A stretch of 64,000 bases of DNA from Planctomycetota bacterium (lineage in GTDB: Bacteria; Planctomycetota; J058), in NCBI GenBank assembly GCA_023954375.1, contig JAMLIC010000025.1, positions 62,001-126,000 on the forward strand. Reading direction: 5' to 3'. The notes under the pieces are model-generated. The model saw only the letters and a program-made list of their open reading frames with translations, made no database searches and was not told the origin of the DNA. The position numbers and the translations under genes are program-made. Shown piece by piece: positions 26,725 to 34,665 of the stretch (positions are counted from its first letter, which is position 1; the number at the start of each line of letters is the position of its first letter).

Positions 26725-27869
26725 GGCTCGTCCTGCTGTTGACGCTGTGCCTGGCCGCCTGCGTCGGCCCGGCCGCGACCCCGACCGAGGGCCCCGACGA
26801 CGAGGTCGACCGCCTGGGGCTGGCGGCGCTCCTCCTGCGCGACGGCCACCTCGAGCGCGCGCGGGCCGTGCTCGGGGAGGTCGACCCGCGGCAGGACGGC
26901 CTCGACCTGCCGCGCCTCCACACGCTGCGCGGCCTCGTGGCGCTCCAGCTCCAGGAGCACGACGCCGCGCGCGAGGCGCTCCGCCTGGCGACCGGGACGG
27001 GGCAGGTCGAGCCGATCGTGTGGGTCTACCTGGCCCAGGCCGAGCACGCGGCCGGCGACCCGGCCGCGGCGCTCGCCGCGCTGGCCCGCGGCCGGCCGGG
27101 CTGGGAGGGGCAGGCGCCGGTGCACCGGCTCGAGGTGCTCTGCGCGTGGGCCGCCGGCGACCGGGCCGGCGCCTTCGCCGCGCTCGAGCGCGCCGAGCGC
27201 CGCCTCCCCGACGACGCGACGTTCACGCGGCAGCGCCTCCTCTACCTGCTCGAGCTGGAGCTGTTCGTGGCGGCGGCGTCGGCGGGCGAGGACTACCTCG
27301 CCCGCGCCGGCCACGCGCCCGGGGCCTACCTGGCGCTCGGCGAGGCCCTGCGCCGCGCGCGCCGCGCCGACGACGCGGCGCGGGTCCTCGAGGCGGCGCG
27401 GCTGCGCGCGCCCGGCCACGAGCAGGTGCTCGTCGCCCTGGCCCACGCGCACCTCGACGCCGGGCGGCCGCGCGCGGCGGCGGCGGTCCTCGAGGAGGCG
27501 GCGCGGCTCGACGCGAAGTACCAGGCCGAGGCGGCCGAGCTGTTCCGCCGCGCCGGGGCGCTGGACCGCGCGCTGTACCTCAACGCGTCGGTCCAGGACG
27601 CGCCGGCCAAGGCGCGCCAGCGCCTCGGGCTGCTGCTGCAGCGCGCCGCGTTCGACCAGGCGCTGGCGCTCGAGCCGCGCCTGTCGCGGCTGGGGCTCCT
27701 CGACGACGAGGAGGTCCGCTACGCGCTGGCCTACGCCTGCTACCGCGCGGGCGACCTCGAGCGCGCCGACCTCCGGCTGCGGGGGATCACCCGGCCGGAG
27801 CTGTTCCGCGCGGCCACGGACCTGCGCAAGGCGATCGCGCTCGAGCGCGAGCAGGTGGAGCCCCGATGA
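26721..27869 (+). CDS. TPR-repeat lipoprotein of the TonB operon
   Basis: The product has 382 residues. Residues 1-14 are a lipoprotein signal with lipobox LAAC, and the remainder is almost all helical. Tetratricopeptide-like pairs are visible as repeated A..AL..A...P patterns (for example GHLERARAVLGEVDP, HDAAREALRLA, GDPAAALAALARGRP). A TPR protein follows TonB in Vibrio-type TonB2 clusters too, where it is thought to support transport. Here it is presumably periplasmic and scaffolds the complex. Both ends overlap neighbours by the GTGA/ATGA rule. Confidence 0.8.
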   Translation: MRLVLLLTLCLAACVGPAATPTEGPDDEVDRLGLAALLLRDGHLERARAVLGEVDPRQDGLDLPRLHTLRGLVALQLQEHDAAREALRLATGTGQVEPIVWVYLAQAEHAAGDPAAALAALARGRPGWEGQAPVHRLEVLCAWAAGDRAGAFAALERAERRLPDDATFTRQRLLYLLELELFVAAASAGEDYLARAGHAPGAYLALGEALRRARRADDAARVLEAARLRAPGHEQVLVALAHAHLDAGRPRAAAAVLEEAARLDAKYQAEAAELFRRAGALDRALYLNASVQDAPAKARQRLGLLLQRAAFDQALALEPRLSRLGLLDDEEVRYALAYACYRAGDLERADLRLRGITRPELFRAATDLRKAIALEREQVEPR

Positions 27870-30800
27870 CCCGGCGTGTCCTCTTCGTCGGCCTCCTGGC
27901 CCTCGTCCTCGGCGGCCCGGCCGCGGCGCAGGAGGCGCCCACGGGGCGCCTGGACGTGTTCGCCTTCGGCCCCGACGGCGCCCCGCTGGCCGGGGTCGAG
28001 GTCGAGGCCGGCCCGGCGAAGGGCGTCACGGGCAAGGACGGCATCGCGCGCCTGGTCCTGCCCCCGGGGCAGCACCCCCTCGTCGTGCGCCAGGCCGGCC
28101 GCGCGCTCGCCGAGGCCGTCCTGCCGGTCGTGTGGGACGAGGCCACCGAGGTGATCGTGACCGTCCCGCGCGACGGCCCGGCGCGCCTGCACGTCGAGGC
28201 GCCCGCCTGGCCCGAGGCGCCCGCCGGGCCGCCGCCCGAGGCCGGCGCGGCCCTGGGGACGCTCGCCGGGCGCGCCAAGGACGAGCGCACCGGCAACCCG
28301 GTCGCCGGCGCGCGCGTGCTCGTGCGCGGCCACATGGGCGAGGCGCGCACCGGCCCCGACGGCGCCTTCGAGCTGCCCGGCCTCCCCGCCGGCGCGCACA
28401 CCGTCTCGGTGATCCACACGCAGTACGCCACGCTCACGCTGCCCGCCGTCGACGTGCCGGCGGGCGGCCGGACCACGGTCGAGGTGGCGCTCACGCCGTC
28501 CGCGCTCGAGCTCGACGCCCTGCGCGTCACGGGCTACCGGCTCGAGGGCGGCCTGGCGGCGCTCCTGCAGGAGCGTCGGGAGGCGCGCGGCGTGACCGAG
28601 GTCCTCGGGGCGGAGCAGATCGGCAAGTCGGGCGACGGCAACGCGGCCGAGGCGCTCAAGCGGGTCACCGGGCTCACGGTCGTCGGCGGCCGCTACGTCT
28701 ACGTGCGCGGCATGGGCGAGCGCTACTCGTCGGCCCTGCTCAACGGGTCGACCCTCCCCAGCCCCGACCCCGAGCGGCGGGTGGTGCCGCTGGACCTGTT
28801 CCCGGCCGACGTGATCGAGAGCATCTCCGTCCAGAAGACCTACACCCCCGACCTCCCGGGCGACTTCGGCGGCGGGGCGACGAAGATCAAGACCAAGCGC
28901 CTGCCGCAGGAGTTCGGGGCCAGCTTCTCGGTGTCGTCGGCCTGGAACAGCGCGTCGACCTTCGAGGACGGGCTGACCTACCGCGGCGGGGCGCGCGACT
29001 GGCTCGGGCGCGACGACGGGACGCGCGCCCTGCCGCTCGGCGTGCGGATCGCCACCGAGCACGGGCCGCTGCACCTCGAGGACCCGGACACGGGCGACGG
29101 CTACCCGCTGGGCGTCCTGACCGCGCTGGGGCAGACCATGCCCAACGTCTGGTCGGCGCAGCGCAAGCGCGACCTGCCGCCGGACCTCGGCGTGAGCGCC
29201 ACGGTGGGCGACCGCTACAGGACGGCCCTCGGGACGGTCGGGTTCACGGTCGGCGCCAACTACGACCACGACTGGCGCGTCCGCCGCGGCGTGACGCGGG
29301 TGTTCGGCCTGGGCGGCGAGGGCGCGCTCGAGCCGATCGTCGACTACAAGGTCGACCGGACCACGCGGTCGATCGACGCGAGCGGCCTGGCCGCCGTGGG
29401 CTGGGAGCCGACCAAGGGCCAGGAGCTGGGCGTGACCACGCTGTGGGTGCGCACGACCGAGGACGAGACCGAGGTCTACGGCGGCTACCTGGGCGACAAC
29501 GACCGCGACGTGCGGGTCACGAGCCTCTCCTGGGTCGAGGAGCAGCTCCTCGTCACGCAGGCGCACGGCAAGCACGACCTGCTGGCGGGGATCGCGCTCT
29601 CGTGGAGCTACGCCTTCGCGCTGGCCACCCGCGACCAGCCCGACTGGCGGCGCTCGCGCTACGACCTCGACCCGGCGCAGGGCGTCTACCTGCTCTCGAA
29701 CCGCCCCGAAGGCAACCAGCGCCTCTACAACACGGTGCGCGACGACAACCATGACATCTCGCTCTCGCTCGACGTGCCGCTGCCCCTGTGGCGCGACCTC
29801 ACCGGCAACCTGCAGGTGGGCGCCGGGCACGTGTGGCGCGACCGCGAGTCCGAGACGCGGCGCTTCAAGTTCATCCACCGCGGCGAGCGCAGCCGCGACC
29901 CCCTCCTCCTGGCGCGGCCGCCCGAGGAGGTCTTCGCCCGGGAGAACATCGCCGAGGACGGCTTCTCCTTCGAGGAGATCACCCGCGCCACGGACAACTA
30001 CGACGCGGAGCAGACGATCCGGGCCGCGTTCGTGAACTTGACCCTGCCGCTGACGAAGTCGCTCGAGCTCTCGGCCGGCGTGCGCGTCGAGCGCTCGCGG
30101 CAGCAGGTGCGCACGTTCGAGCTGTTCAGCCGCACCCCCACGGCGCAGGCCGCCGACCTCGACACGACCGACTGGCTCCCGGCGGTGAGCCTCGTGTGGC
30201 GCTTCACCGAGACCATGCAGGCGCGCGCCGCCTACAGCCGCACGCTCGCGCGGCCCGACTTCCGCGAGCTGTCGTCGGCGCCCTTCGACCAGGTGATCGG
30301 CGCCGGCGTGTTCATCGGCAACCCGGGGCTCGACCGCACGCGCATCGACAACATCGACCTGCGCTGGGAGTGGTACCTCTCGGCCGACGAGGCGGTGTCG
30401 ATCGGCCTGTTCTACAAGGACCTCACCGCGCCGATCGAGACGATCATCCTCGCCGGCGCGACGCGCACGGTCACGCTCGAGAACGCCAAGGGCGGCCGCA
30501 ACCTCGGCCTCGAGCTCGAGGGGCGCAAGCGCCTCGGCTTCCTGCACGGCGCCCTGGAGCCGCTGTTCGTGGGCGGGAACCTGTCCCTGATCCGCTCGGA
30601 GGTCGAGCTGAGCGACGCCGGGATCGCCACGCGCAAGCACCGCCCGCTGGCGGGGCAGTCGGCCTGGGTGGTCAACGCGTCCGTCGGCTGGGACGACCCC
30701 GAGTCGAGGACGTCGCTGGCGTTCCTCTACAACGTGGCGGGCGAGCGCCTCGTCGGCGTGGGCACGTTCGGCCTGCCGGACATCTACGAGCGCCCCTTCC

Positions 30801-30967
30801 ACCGCCTCGACGTCGTCGCCTCGTGGGGCTTCACCGAGCACTGGACGCTCAAGCTGAAGGTCGAGAACGTCCTCGGCAGCAAGGTCCGCTTCGAGCAGGG
30901 CGGGCAGACGACCGACGAGTTCGAGGTGGGGCGGACGGTGGGGGTGAGCGTGAGCGGGAAGTTCTGA
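27866..30967 (+). CDS. TonB-dependent outer-membrane receptor with N-terminal carboxypeptidase-regulatory domains
   Basis: The product has 1033 residues. A signal peptide (1-20, ending AAAQE) is followed by two CarboxypepD_reg beta-sandwich domains (about 28-105 and 130-215). The plug then runs from about 220 to 350 (VTEVLGAEQIGKSGDGNAAE, YVRGMGERYSSALLNGS), and the beta-barrel continues to the terminal Phe (VGVSVSGKF). It imports a large or scarce substrate across the outer membrane using TonB energy. It is the last of eight coupled genes. Only 11 bases separate its stop from the stop of the convergent phoR-like gene, and no terminator lies between them. Confidence 0.9.
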   Translation: MTRRVLFVGLLALVLGGPAAAQEAPTGRLDVFAFGPDGAPLAGVEVEAGPAKGVTGKDGIARLVLPPGQHPLVVRQAGRALAEAVLPVVWDEATEVIVTVPRDGPARLHVEAPAWPEAPAGPPPEAGAALGTLAGRAKDERTGNPVAGARVLVRGHMGEARTGPDGAFELPGLPAGAHTVSVIHTQYATLTLPAVDVPAGGRTTVEVALTPSALELDALRVTGYRLEGGLAALLQERREARGVTEVLGAEQIGKSGDGNAAEALKRVTGLTVVGGRYVYVRGMGERYSSALLNGSTLPSPDPERRVVPLDLFPADVIESISVQKTYTPDLPGDFGGGATKIKTKRLPQEFGASFSVSSAWNSASTFEDGLTYRGGARDWLGRDDGTRALPLGVRIATEHGPLHLEDPDTGDGYPLGVLTALGQTMPNVWSAQRKRDLPPDLGVSATVGDRYRTALGTVGFTVGANYDHDWRVRRGVTRVFGLGGEGALEPIVDYKVDRTTRSIDASGLAAVGWEPTKGQELGVTTLWVRTTEDETEVYGGYLGDNDRDVRVTSLSWVEEQLLVTQAHGKHDLLAGIALSWSYAFALATRDQPDWRRSRYDLDPAQGVYLLSNRPEGNQRLYNTVRDDNHDISLSLDVPLPLWRDLTGNLQVGAGHVWRDRESETRRFKFIHRGERSRDPLLLARPPEEVFARENIAEDGFSFEEITRATDNYDAEQTIRAAFVNLTLPLTKSLELSAGVRVERSRQQVRTFELFSRTPTAQAADLDTTDWLPAVSLVWRFTETMQARAAYSRTLARPDFRELSSAPFDQVIGAGVFIGNPGLDRTRIDNIDLRWEWYLSADEAVSIGLFYKDLTAPIETIILAGATRTVTLENAKGGRNLGLELEGRKRLGFLHGALEPLFVGGNLSLIRSEVELSDAGIATRKHRPLAGQSAWVVNASVGWDDPESRTSLAFLYNVAGERLVGVGTFGLPDIYERPFHRLDVVASWGFTEHWTLKLKVENVLGSKVRFEQGGQTTDEFEVGRTVGVSVSGKF

Positions 30968-30978
30968 CGTGACGCCAG

Positions 30979-32826
30979 CTAGGCGCCCCCCACCGGCAGC
31001 CTGATCCGGAACGTGCTCCCCTCCCCCAGCGCGCTCTCCACCGACACCTCGCCGCCGTGGGCCAGCGCGACGTGCTTGACGATCGAGAGCCCGAGGCCCG
31101 TGCCGCCCAGCTCGCGCGAGCGGGCCTTGTCGACCCGGTAGAAGCGCTCGAAGACGCGCCCCTGGTCGCGGGGGTCGATGCCGATCCCGGTGTCCTGGAC
31201 CTCGACGACGGCGGCCTCGCCGTCCACCCGGAGGCGTAGCCACACGCGGCCGCCGACGGGGGTGTACTTCACCGCGTTGTCGAGCAGGTTGTCCACCGCC
31301 TGGCGCAGGGTCTCGCGCTCGCCCACGATCGGCACCGGGGCGGCGGGCACGGCGTGCTCGAGGGCGATCCCCTTCTCCTCGGCCACGAGCGCCAGGCCGC
31401 GCAGCGACTCGAGCACCGGCTCGCGCAGGTCGAGCGGGGCGCGCTCGATCGTCGTCTCCTCCTGCTCGACGCGGGACAGCGTCAGCAGGTCGCGCACGAG
31501 CGTGGCCAGGCGGTCGGCCTGGCGCTGCACCTTCTCCAGGAAGCGGCGCTGGGTGGCGGCCTCCATGCGCTCGTCGTCGAGCATCGTCTCGACGATCCCG
31601 CAGATCGCGGTCAGCGGGGTCTTGAGCTCGTGCGAGACGTTGGCCACGAACTCGCGGCGCAGGGTCTCGAGGCGGCGCAGCTCGGTCACGTCGTGGAGGA
31701 CCACGACCGCGCCGGCGGGCGCCCCGCCCGCGTCGCGCAGGGGGCTGGCGTGCAGCTCGAGGAGCTGGTCGCGCGGCTGCGCCGGCACGCGCACCTCGAC
31801 CACGCGCGGCCCGGGCTCGCTCAGCGTGCCGAGGAGCGTCTGGCGGACGTCCTGCATGGCCGGGACCTCCGACACGCGGCGGCCGAGGGCGTCCGCGCCG
31901 GAGACGCCCAGGAGGCGGCTGGCGACCTCGTTCATGTGGACGACGTGCTCGTCGGCGTCGATCGCCACGACCCCCTCGACCATGCTGCCGAGGATCGCCA
32001 CGAGCTTGTTGTGGTCGCTGCTGATCGTCTCCATGCGGTCCCTCAGCTGCGCGGCCATGGTCTCGAACGCGCGCGCGAGCTCGCCGAGCTCATCGTGCGC
32101 CAGGCGCTCCGGAACGGGCGGGGCCGGGTGGCCGGCCGCGAGCGCGCGGGCGACCTCGGTCATCGCGGCGATCGGCTCCGAGATGCGCCGCGCCATGACG
32201 TAGCCGGGCACGAGGGCCATGAGGGTGGCCACGGCGGCGCCGAGGACGACGATCAGGCGCAGGTGCCCGAGGCGCGCGTCGACCGCGCGCACGGGCAGGG
32301 CCGCGCGCGCGAAGCCCAGGCGTCGGCCCGCGTCGTCGTCGACGCGCACGGCGACGTAGAGCATCTCCTCGCCGACCGTCGTGCTGTGGCGCGTCGCCCG
32401 GCCGGCGCCGGCGGCGGCGGCGTCCCGCACCTCCGGCCGGCCGGCGTGGTTGTCGAGGGCGTCGCGGCCGTCGTGCGACTCGCCGAGGACCGTGCCGTCG
32501 GCGCGGACGATCGTCAGCCGCGTGCCCAGCTCCTCCCCCAGGCGCACGAGCCGCTGGTGGAGCGCGGGGTCCCCGGGCGGCACGCCGCCCTCGAGCAGGG
32601 GGCGCCCGACCTCGCGCAGGAGCGTCGCCCGGGCGCGCAGCACCCCCGCCATGTCCTCGAGCGCGTCGCGCTCGAGCCAGCGCGACACGAGGACGGCGAC
32701 GAGCATGGTGGCCACCAGCACGATCGCCAGGTAGCCGGCGTAGAGCCGCCAGAGGAACTTCATCCGGCGACGAGCATAGTGCGCCTCGTCGCCGCCGGGC
32801 GCGTCGAGGCGCCGCAGCGGGCTCAC
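30979..32826 (-). CDS. PhoR-like sensor histidine kinase
   Basis: The product has 615 residues if translation starts at the GTG overlapping the phoB stop; an ATG at 32763 (MKFLWRL) would give 594. It has two membrane helices (about 23-47 and 185-205) enclosing a periplasmic domain, then HAMP, then a PAS domain (about 255-360). HisKA follows with FVANVSHELKTPLTAICG (the phospho-His), and then HATPase with DNLLDNAVKY, DTGIGID and GTGLGLSIVKH. Architecture and the HisKA segment match PhoR kinases of phosphate sensing. It forms an operon with the PhoB-like gene upstream and faces the TonB operon tail to tail. Confidence 0.88.
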   Translation of the reverse strand: MSPLRRLDAPGGDEAHYARRRMKFLWRLYAGYLAIVLVATMLVAVLVSRWLERDALEDMAGVLRARATLLREVGRPLLEGGVPPGDPALHQRLVRLGEELGTRLTIVRADGTVLGESHDGRDALDNHAGRPEVRDAAAAGAGRATRHSTTVGEEMLYVAVRVDDDAGRRLGFARAALPVRAVDARLGHLRLIVVLGAAVATLMALVPGYVMARRISEPIAAMTEVARALAAGHPAPPVPERLAHDELGELARAFETMAAQLRDRMETISSDHNKLVAILGSMVEGVVAIDADEHVVHMNEVASRLLGVSGADALGRRVSEVPAMQDVRQTLLGTLSEPGPRVVEVRVPAQPRDQLLELHASPLRDAGGAPAGAVVVLHDVTELRRLETLRREFVANVSHELKTPLTAICGIVETMLDDERMEAATQRRFLEKVQRQADRLATLVRDLLTLSRVEQEETTIERAPLDLREPVLESLRGLALVAEEKGIALEHAVPAAPVPIVGERETLRQAVDNLLDNAVKYTPVGGRVWLRLRVDGEAAVVEVQDTGIGIDPRDQGRVFERFYRVDKARSRELGGTGLGLSIVKHVALAHGGEVSVESALGEGSTFRIRLPVGGA

Positions 32827-33521
32827 AGGTCGCGGAAGCGGTAGCCGACGCCGCGCACGGTCTCGATCGCCTCGCGGTGCGGCCCGAGCTTCTTGCGGAT
32901 CGAGCCCACGTGGACGTCGATGTTGCGGTCGATCACCATGGCGTCGGCGCCGACGGCGCGGTCGAGCAGGTGGTTGCGCGTGAACACGCGGCCGGGGTGC
33001 GCGGCGAGGAAGTGCAGGAGGCGGAACTCCGTCGCCGTGAGGTTCACGACCTCGCCGGCGATGCGCACCTCGTGGCGGTCGGCGTCGACGACGAGGTCGC
33101 CGCGGACGATGCGCGCGCCCGGCGGCCCCTGCGCCTCGACCTCCTCGCGGCGGCGCAGGACGGCGCGGACGCGCGCGAGCAGGACCTTCGGGCTGAACGG
33201 CTTGGCCACGTAGTCGTCGGCCCCGGCCTCCAGGCCGGCGACCACGTCGTCGGGCTCGCCCTTGGCCGTGACCATGATCACGGCGATCTTGCGCGTCTCG
33301 GCGTCGGCCTTGAGCCGGCGGCAGACCTCGATCCCACCCAGGCCCGGGAGCATGAGGTCGAGGAGGATCGCATCCGGCTGCTCCTCCCTGGCGCGCCGCA
33401 CGCCCTCGTCGCCGTTCTGGCAGCCCGTGGCGCGGTAGCCCTCGCGGCCGAGGTTGTAGAGCATGAGCTCGAGGATGTCCGCCTCGTCCTCGATGACGAG
33501 GATCCGCTCCTTCCGCTGCAT
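32823..33521 (-). CDS. PhoB-like OmpR-family response regulator
   Basis: The ATG at 33521 with GGGAGG upstream gives 232 residues, the family's normal length. The receiver domain has the acidic pair at residues 11-13, phosphoacceptor Asp55 (LLDLMLPG) and Lys in VAKPFSP. The DNA-binding winged helix (about 130-232) includes NLTATEFRLLHFLAAHPGRV, RNIDVHVGSIRKKLG and VRGVGYRF, and the receiver-DNA linker follows PhoB closely. It should bind 11-bp direct repeats as PhoB does. Its own upstream region carries two such repeats (33658-33679), suggesting autoregulation. A specific phosphate function is inferred from similarity and from the paired kinase. Confidence 0.87.
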   Translation of the reverse strand: MQRKERILVIEDEADILELMLYNLGREGYRATGCQNGDEGVRRAREEQPDAILLDLMLPGLGGIEVCRRLKADAETRKIAVIMVTAKGEPDDVVAGLEAGADDYVAKPFSPKVLLARVRAVLRRREEVEAQGPPGARIVRGDLVVDADRHEVRIAGEVVNLTATEFRLLHFLAAHPGRVFTRNHLLDRAVGADAMVIDRNIDVHVGSIRKKLGPHREAIETVRGVGYRFRDL

Positions 33522-33646
33522 GCGGACGTCCTCCCGTCGATGCTCGGCCGCGGCGCCCTGGCGGCCCGTCGGCGCCGCAACGCCCATCCCTCGGGTCTGC
33601 ATCCTGCCGTCGCGCTCCCGGACGACGTGAGCGTCGCCCGTCGTTC

Positions 33647-33679
33647 GTTGTATCTCCGCTCGGTCAAGACGCCGTAAAG
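33647..33679 (-). promoter_or_regulatory. Predicted Pho box and -10 element of the phoB-like gene
   Basis: Read on the minus strand, two adjacent 11-mers occur: CTTTACGGCGT (33679-33669) and CTTGACCGAGC (33668-33658). A -10 candidate TACAAC (33652-33647) or GATACA (33654-33649) follows 7-9 bases after the last CTTGACC core. That spacing resembles PhoB-activated promoters that lack a -35 box. Confidence 0.5.
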
Positions 33680-33796
33680 GTCGCGGCTGAAGCCGGTTGG
33701 CTCCAGCGGACGGAGCGCCGCGCGGTCCGCCGGGGGACCGACGGCGCCGTCGAAGCGCCGGGCTCGGACCGGATTGCGTGGGCGGATGCCCCTGGC

Positions 33797-33802
33797 TACG
33801 AT
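33797..33802 (+). promoter_or_regulatory. -10 element TACGAT
   Basis: TACGAT followed by CCTGCC lies 76 nt before the ATG at 33879. It has the same TAnnnT form as the other boxes, with a longer leader. Confidence 0.35.
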
Positions 33803-33878
33803 CCTGCCCGGTCGAGGTCGACGCCGCACCCACCCCTCACCCCGCGGCGTGGCTCGGCCGCACCGGAGATCACCGCCG

Positions 33879-34067
33879 ATGACCAGCAAGAAGGGCCCGC
33901 CCCCGCGCGGCGGCCAGCCCGCGAAGAAGCCCGCCGACGAGGACGAGGACGACGCGGACGAGGACGAGGACGACGACTACGACGACGAGGATGACGACGA
34001 CGACTTCGACGACGAGGATGACGACTACGACGACGAGGACGACGACGACGACGACGACGACGACTGA
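33879..34067 (+). CDS. Small extremely acidic protein
   Basis: The product has 62 residues. The first 18 are basic and Pro/Gly-rich (MTSKKGPPPRGGQPAKKPA). The remainder is nearly pure Asp/Glu broken only by one Ala and single aromatic residues at regular distance (DDDYDDEDDDDDFDDEDDDY). The codons are mostly GAC/GAG/GAT. Such short acidic-tail proteins are seen in other GC-rich bacteria without known function; cation or nucleic-acid-protein binding is conceivable. GGAG at 33864 is a weak ribosome-binding site. A hairpin terminator follows at 34187-34214. Confidence 0.55.
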   Translation: MTSKKGPPPRGGQPAKKPADEDEDDADEDEDDDYDDEDDDDDFDDEDDDYDDEDDDDDDDDD

Positions 34068-34186
34068 GGCGCTGCCGGCCGTCAGGATCCGACGCGGGGC
34101 GTAGGGGCGCAGCCTGGTGCGCCCCGGGGTCCTGGACGCCCCGGCTCGCCCGGGCTCGAGGGCGCCCGGTGAGGCGTGTACATGCC

Positions 34187-34214
34187 GAGGGGGACGGCGC
34201 TCGCCGTCCCCCTC
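34187..34214. terminator. Hairpin, bidirectional terminator
   Basis: A perfect 13-bp stem (GAGGGGGACGGCG and its complement at 34202-34214, with a 2-base tip) lies between the acidic protein gene and the convergent end of the ATP synthase operon. A smaller 8-bp hairpin is at 34104-34125. A short CTTCT follows on the plus strand. Confidence 0.6.
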
Positions 34215-34243
34215 TCGCCTTCTGCGCGCCCTTGCGGCTGTCG

Positions 34244-34663
34244 CTACGCGCCCTTGCGGGCGACGAGCCGCAGGAAGGTCTGCGCCCGGCGCACCCCCTC
34301 CTCGGCCTCCGGCAGCTGGGCGGCCGCCGTCTTGCCCTGGGCCCTGACCTCGTCGAGGCGCCGCCGGGCGGCCTCGAGCGCCGCCCGGGCGGCGGCCTCA
34401 TCGGGCGCCTCGGGCGGCTTCGCCGCGCCGCCGGCCAGGACCGTGACGAGGTCGTCCTGGACCTTCACGAACCCGCCGTAGACGGCGATGCGGACCTGCT
34501 GGCCGCCCGTGGCCTGGACGCGGGCGACGCCGTGGCCCAGGCGGGCGATGAGCGGCGCGTGGCCGGGCAGGACGCCCAGCTCGCCGTCCCACCCGGGGAG
34601 GACGGCGGAGTCGGCGTCCCCGTCGAAGAACGACGCGTCGGGGGTGACGATCTGGACGCGCAC
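34244..34663 (-). CDS. atpC: ATP synthase epsilon subunit
   Basis: The product has 139 residues. The GTG at 34663 begins 3 bases after the atpD stop and sets the family's start VRVQIVTPDASFFDGDADSA. The N-terminal beta-sandwich (GELGVLPGHAPLIARLGHGV) and the C-terminal helical hairpin (EAARRRLDEV) are both present, so the subunit can couple rotation and inhibit hydrolysis. It is the last gene of the operon. Confidence 0.92.
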   Translation of the reverse strand: MRVQIVTPDASFFDGDADSAVLPGWDGELGVLPGHAPLIARLGHGVARVQATGGQQVRIAVYGGFVKVQDDLVTVLAGGAAKPPEAPDEAAARAALEAARRRLDEVRAQGKTAAAQLPEAEEGVRRAQTFLRLVARKGA

Positions 34664-34665
34664 GA

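Larger units (their letters stand above)
33522..33878. other. Divergent promoter region between phoB-like gene and acidic protein gene
   Basis: This 357-base region holds no gene. On the minus strand it carries the predicted Pho box and -10 of the phoB-like gene. On the plus strand it carries TACGAT at 33797-33802, a candidate -10 for the acidic protein gene. Confidence 0.5.

Noticed and set aside
33935..34065. Tandem GAC/GAG repeats as a microsatellite or CRISPR-like array
   Set aside because: They are simply the codons of the acidic protein tail and show no fixed repeat unit.
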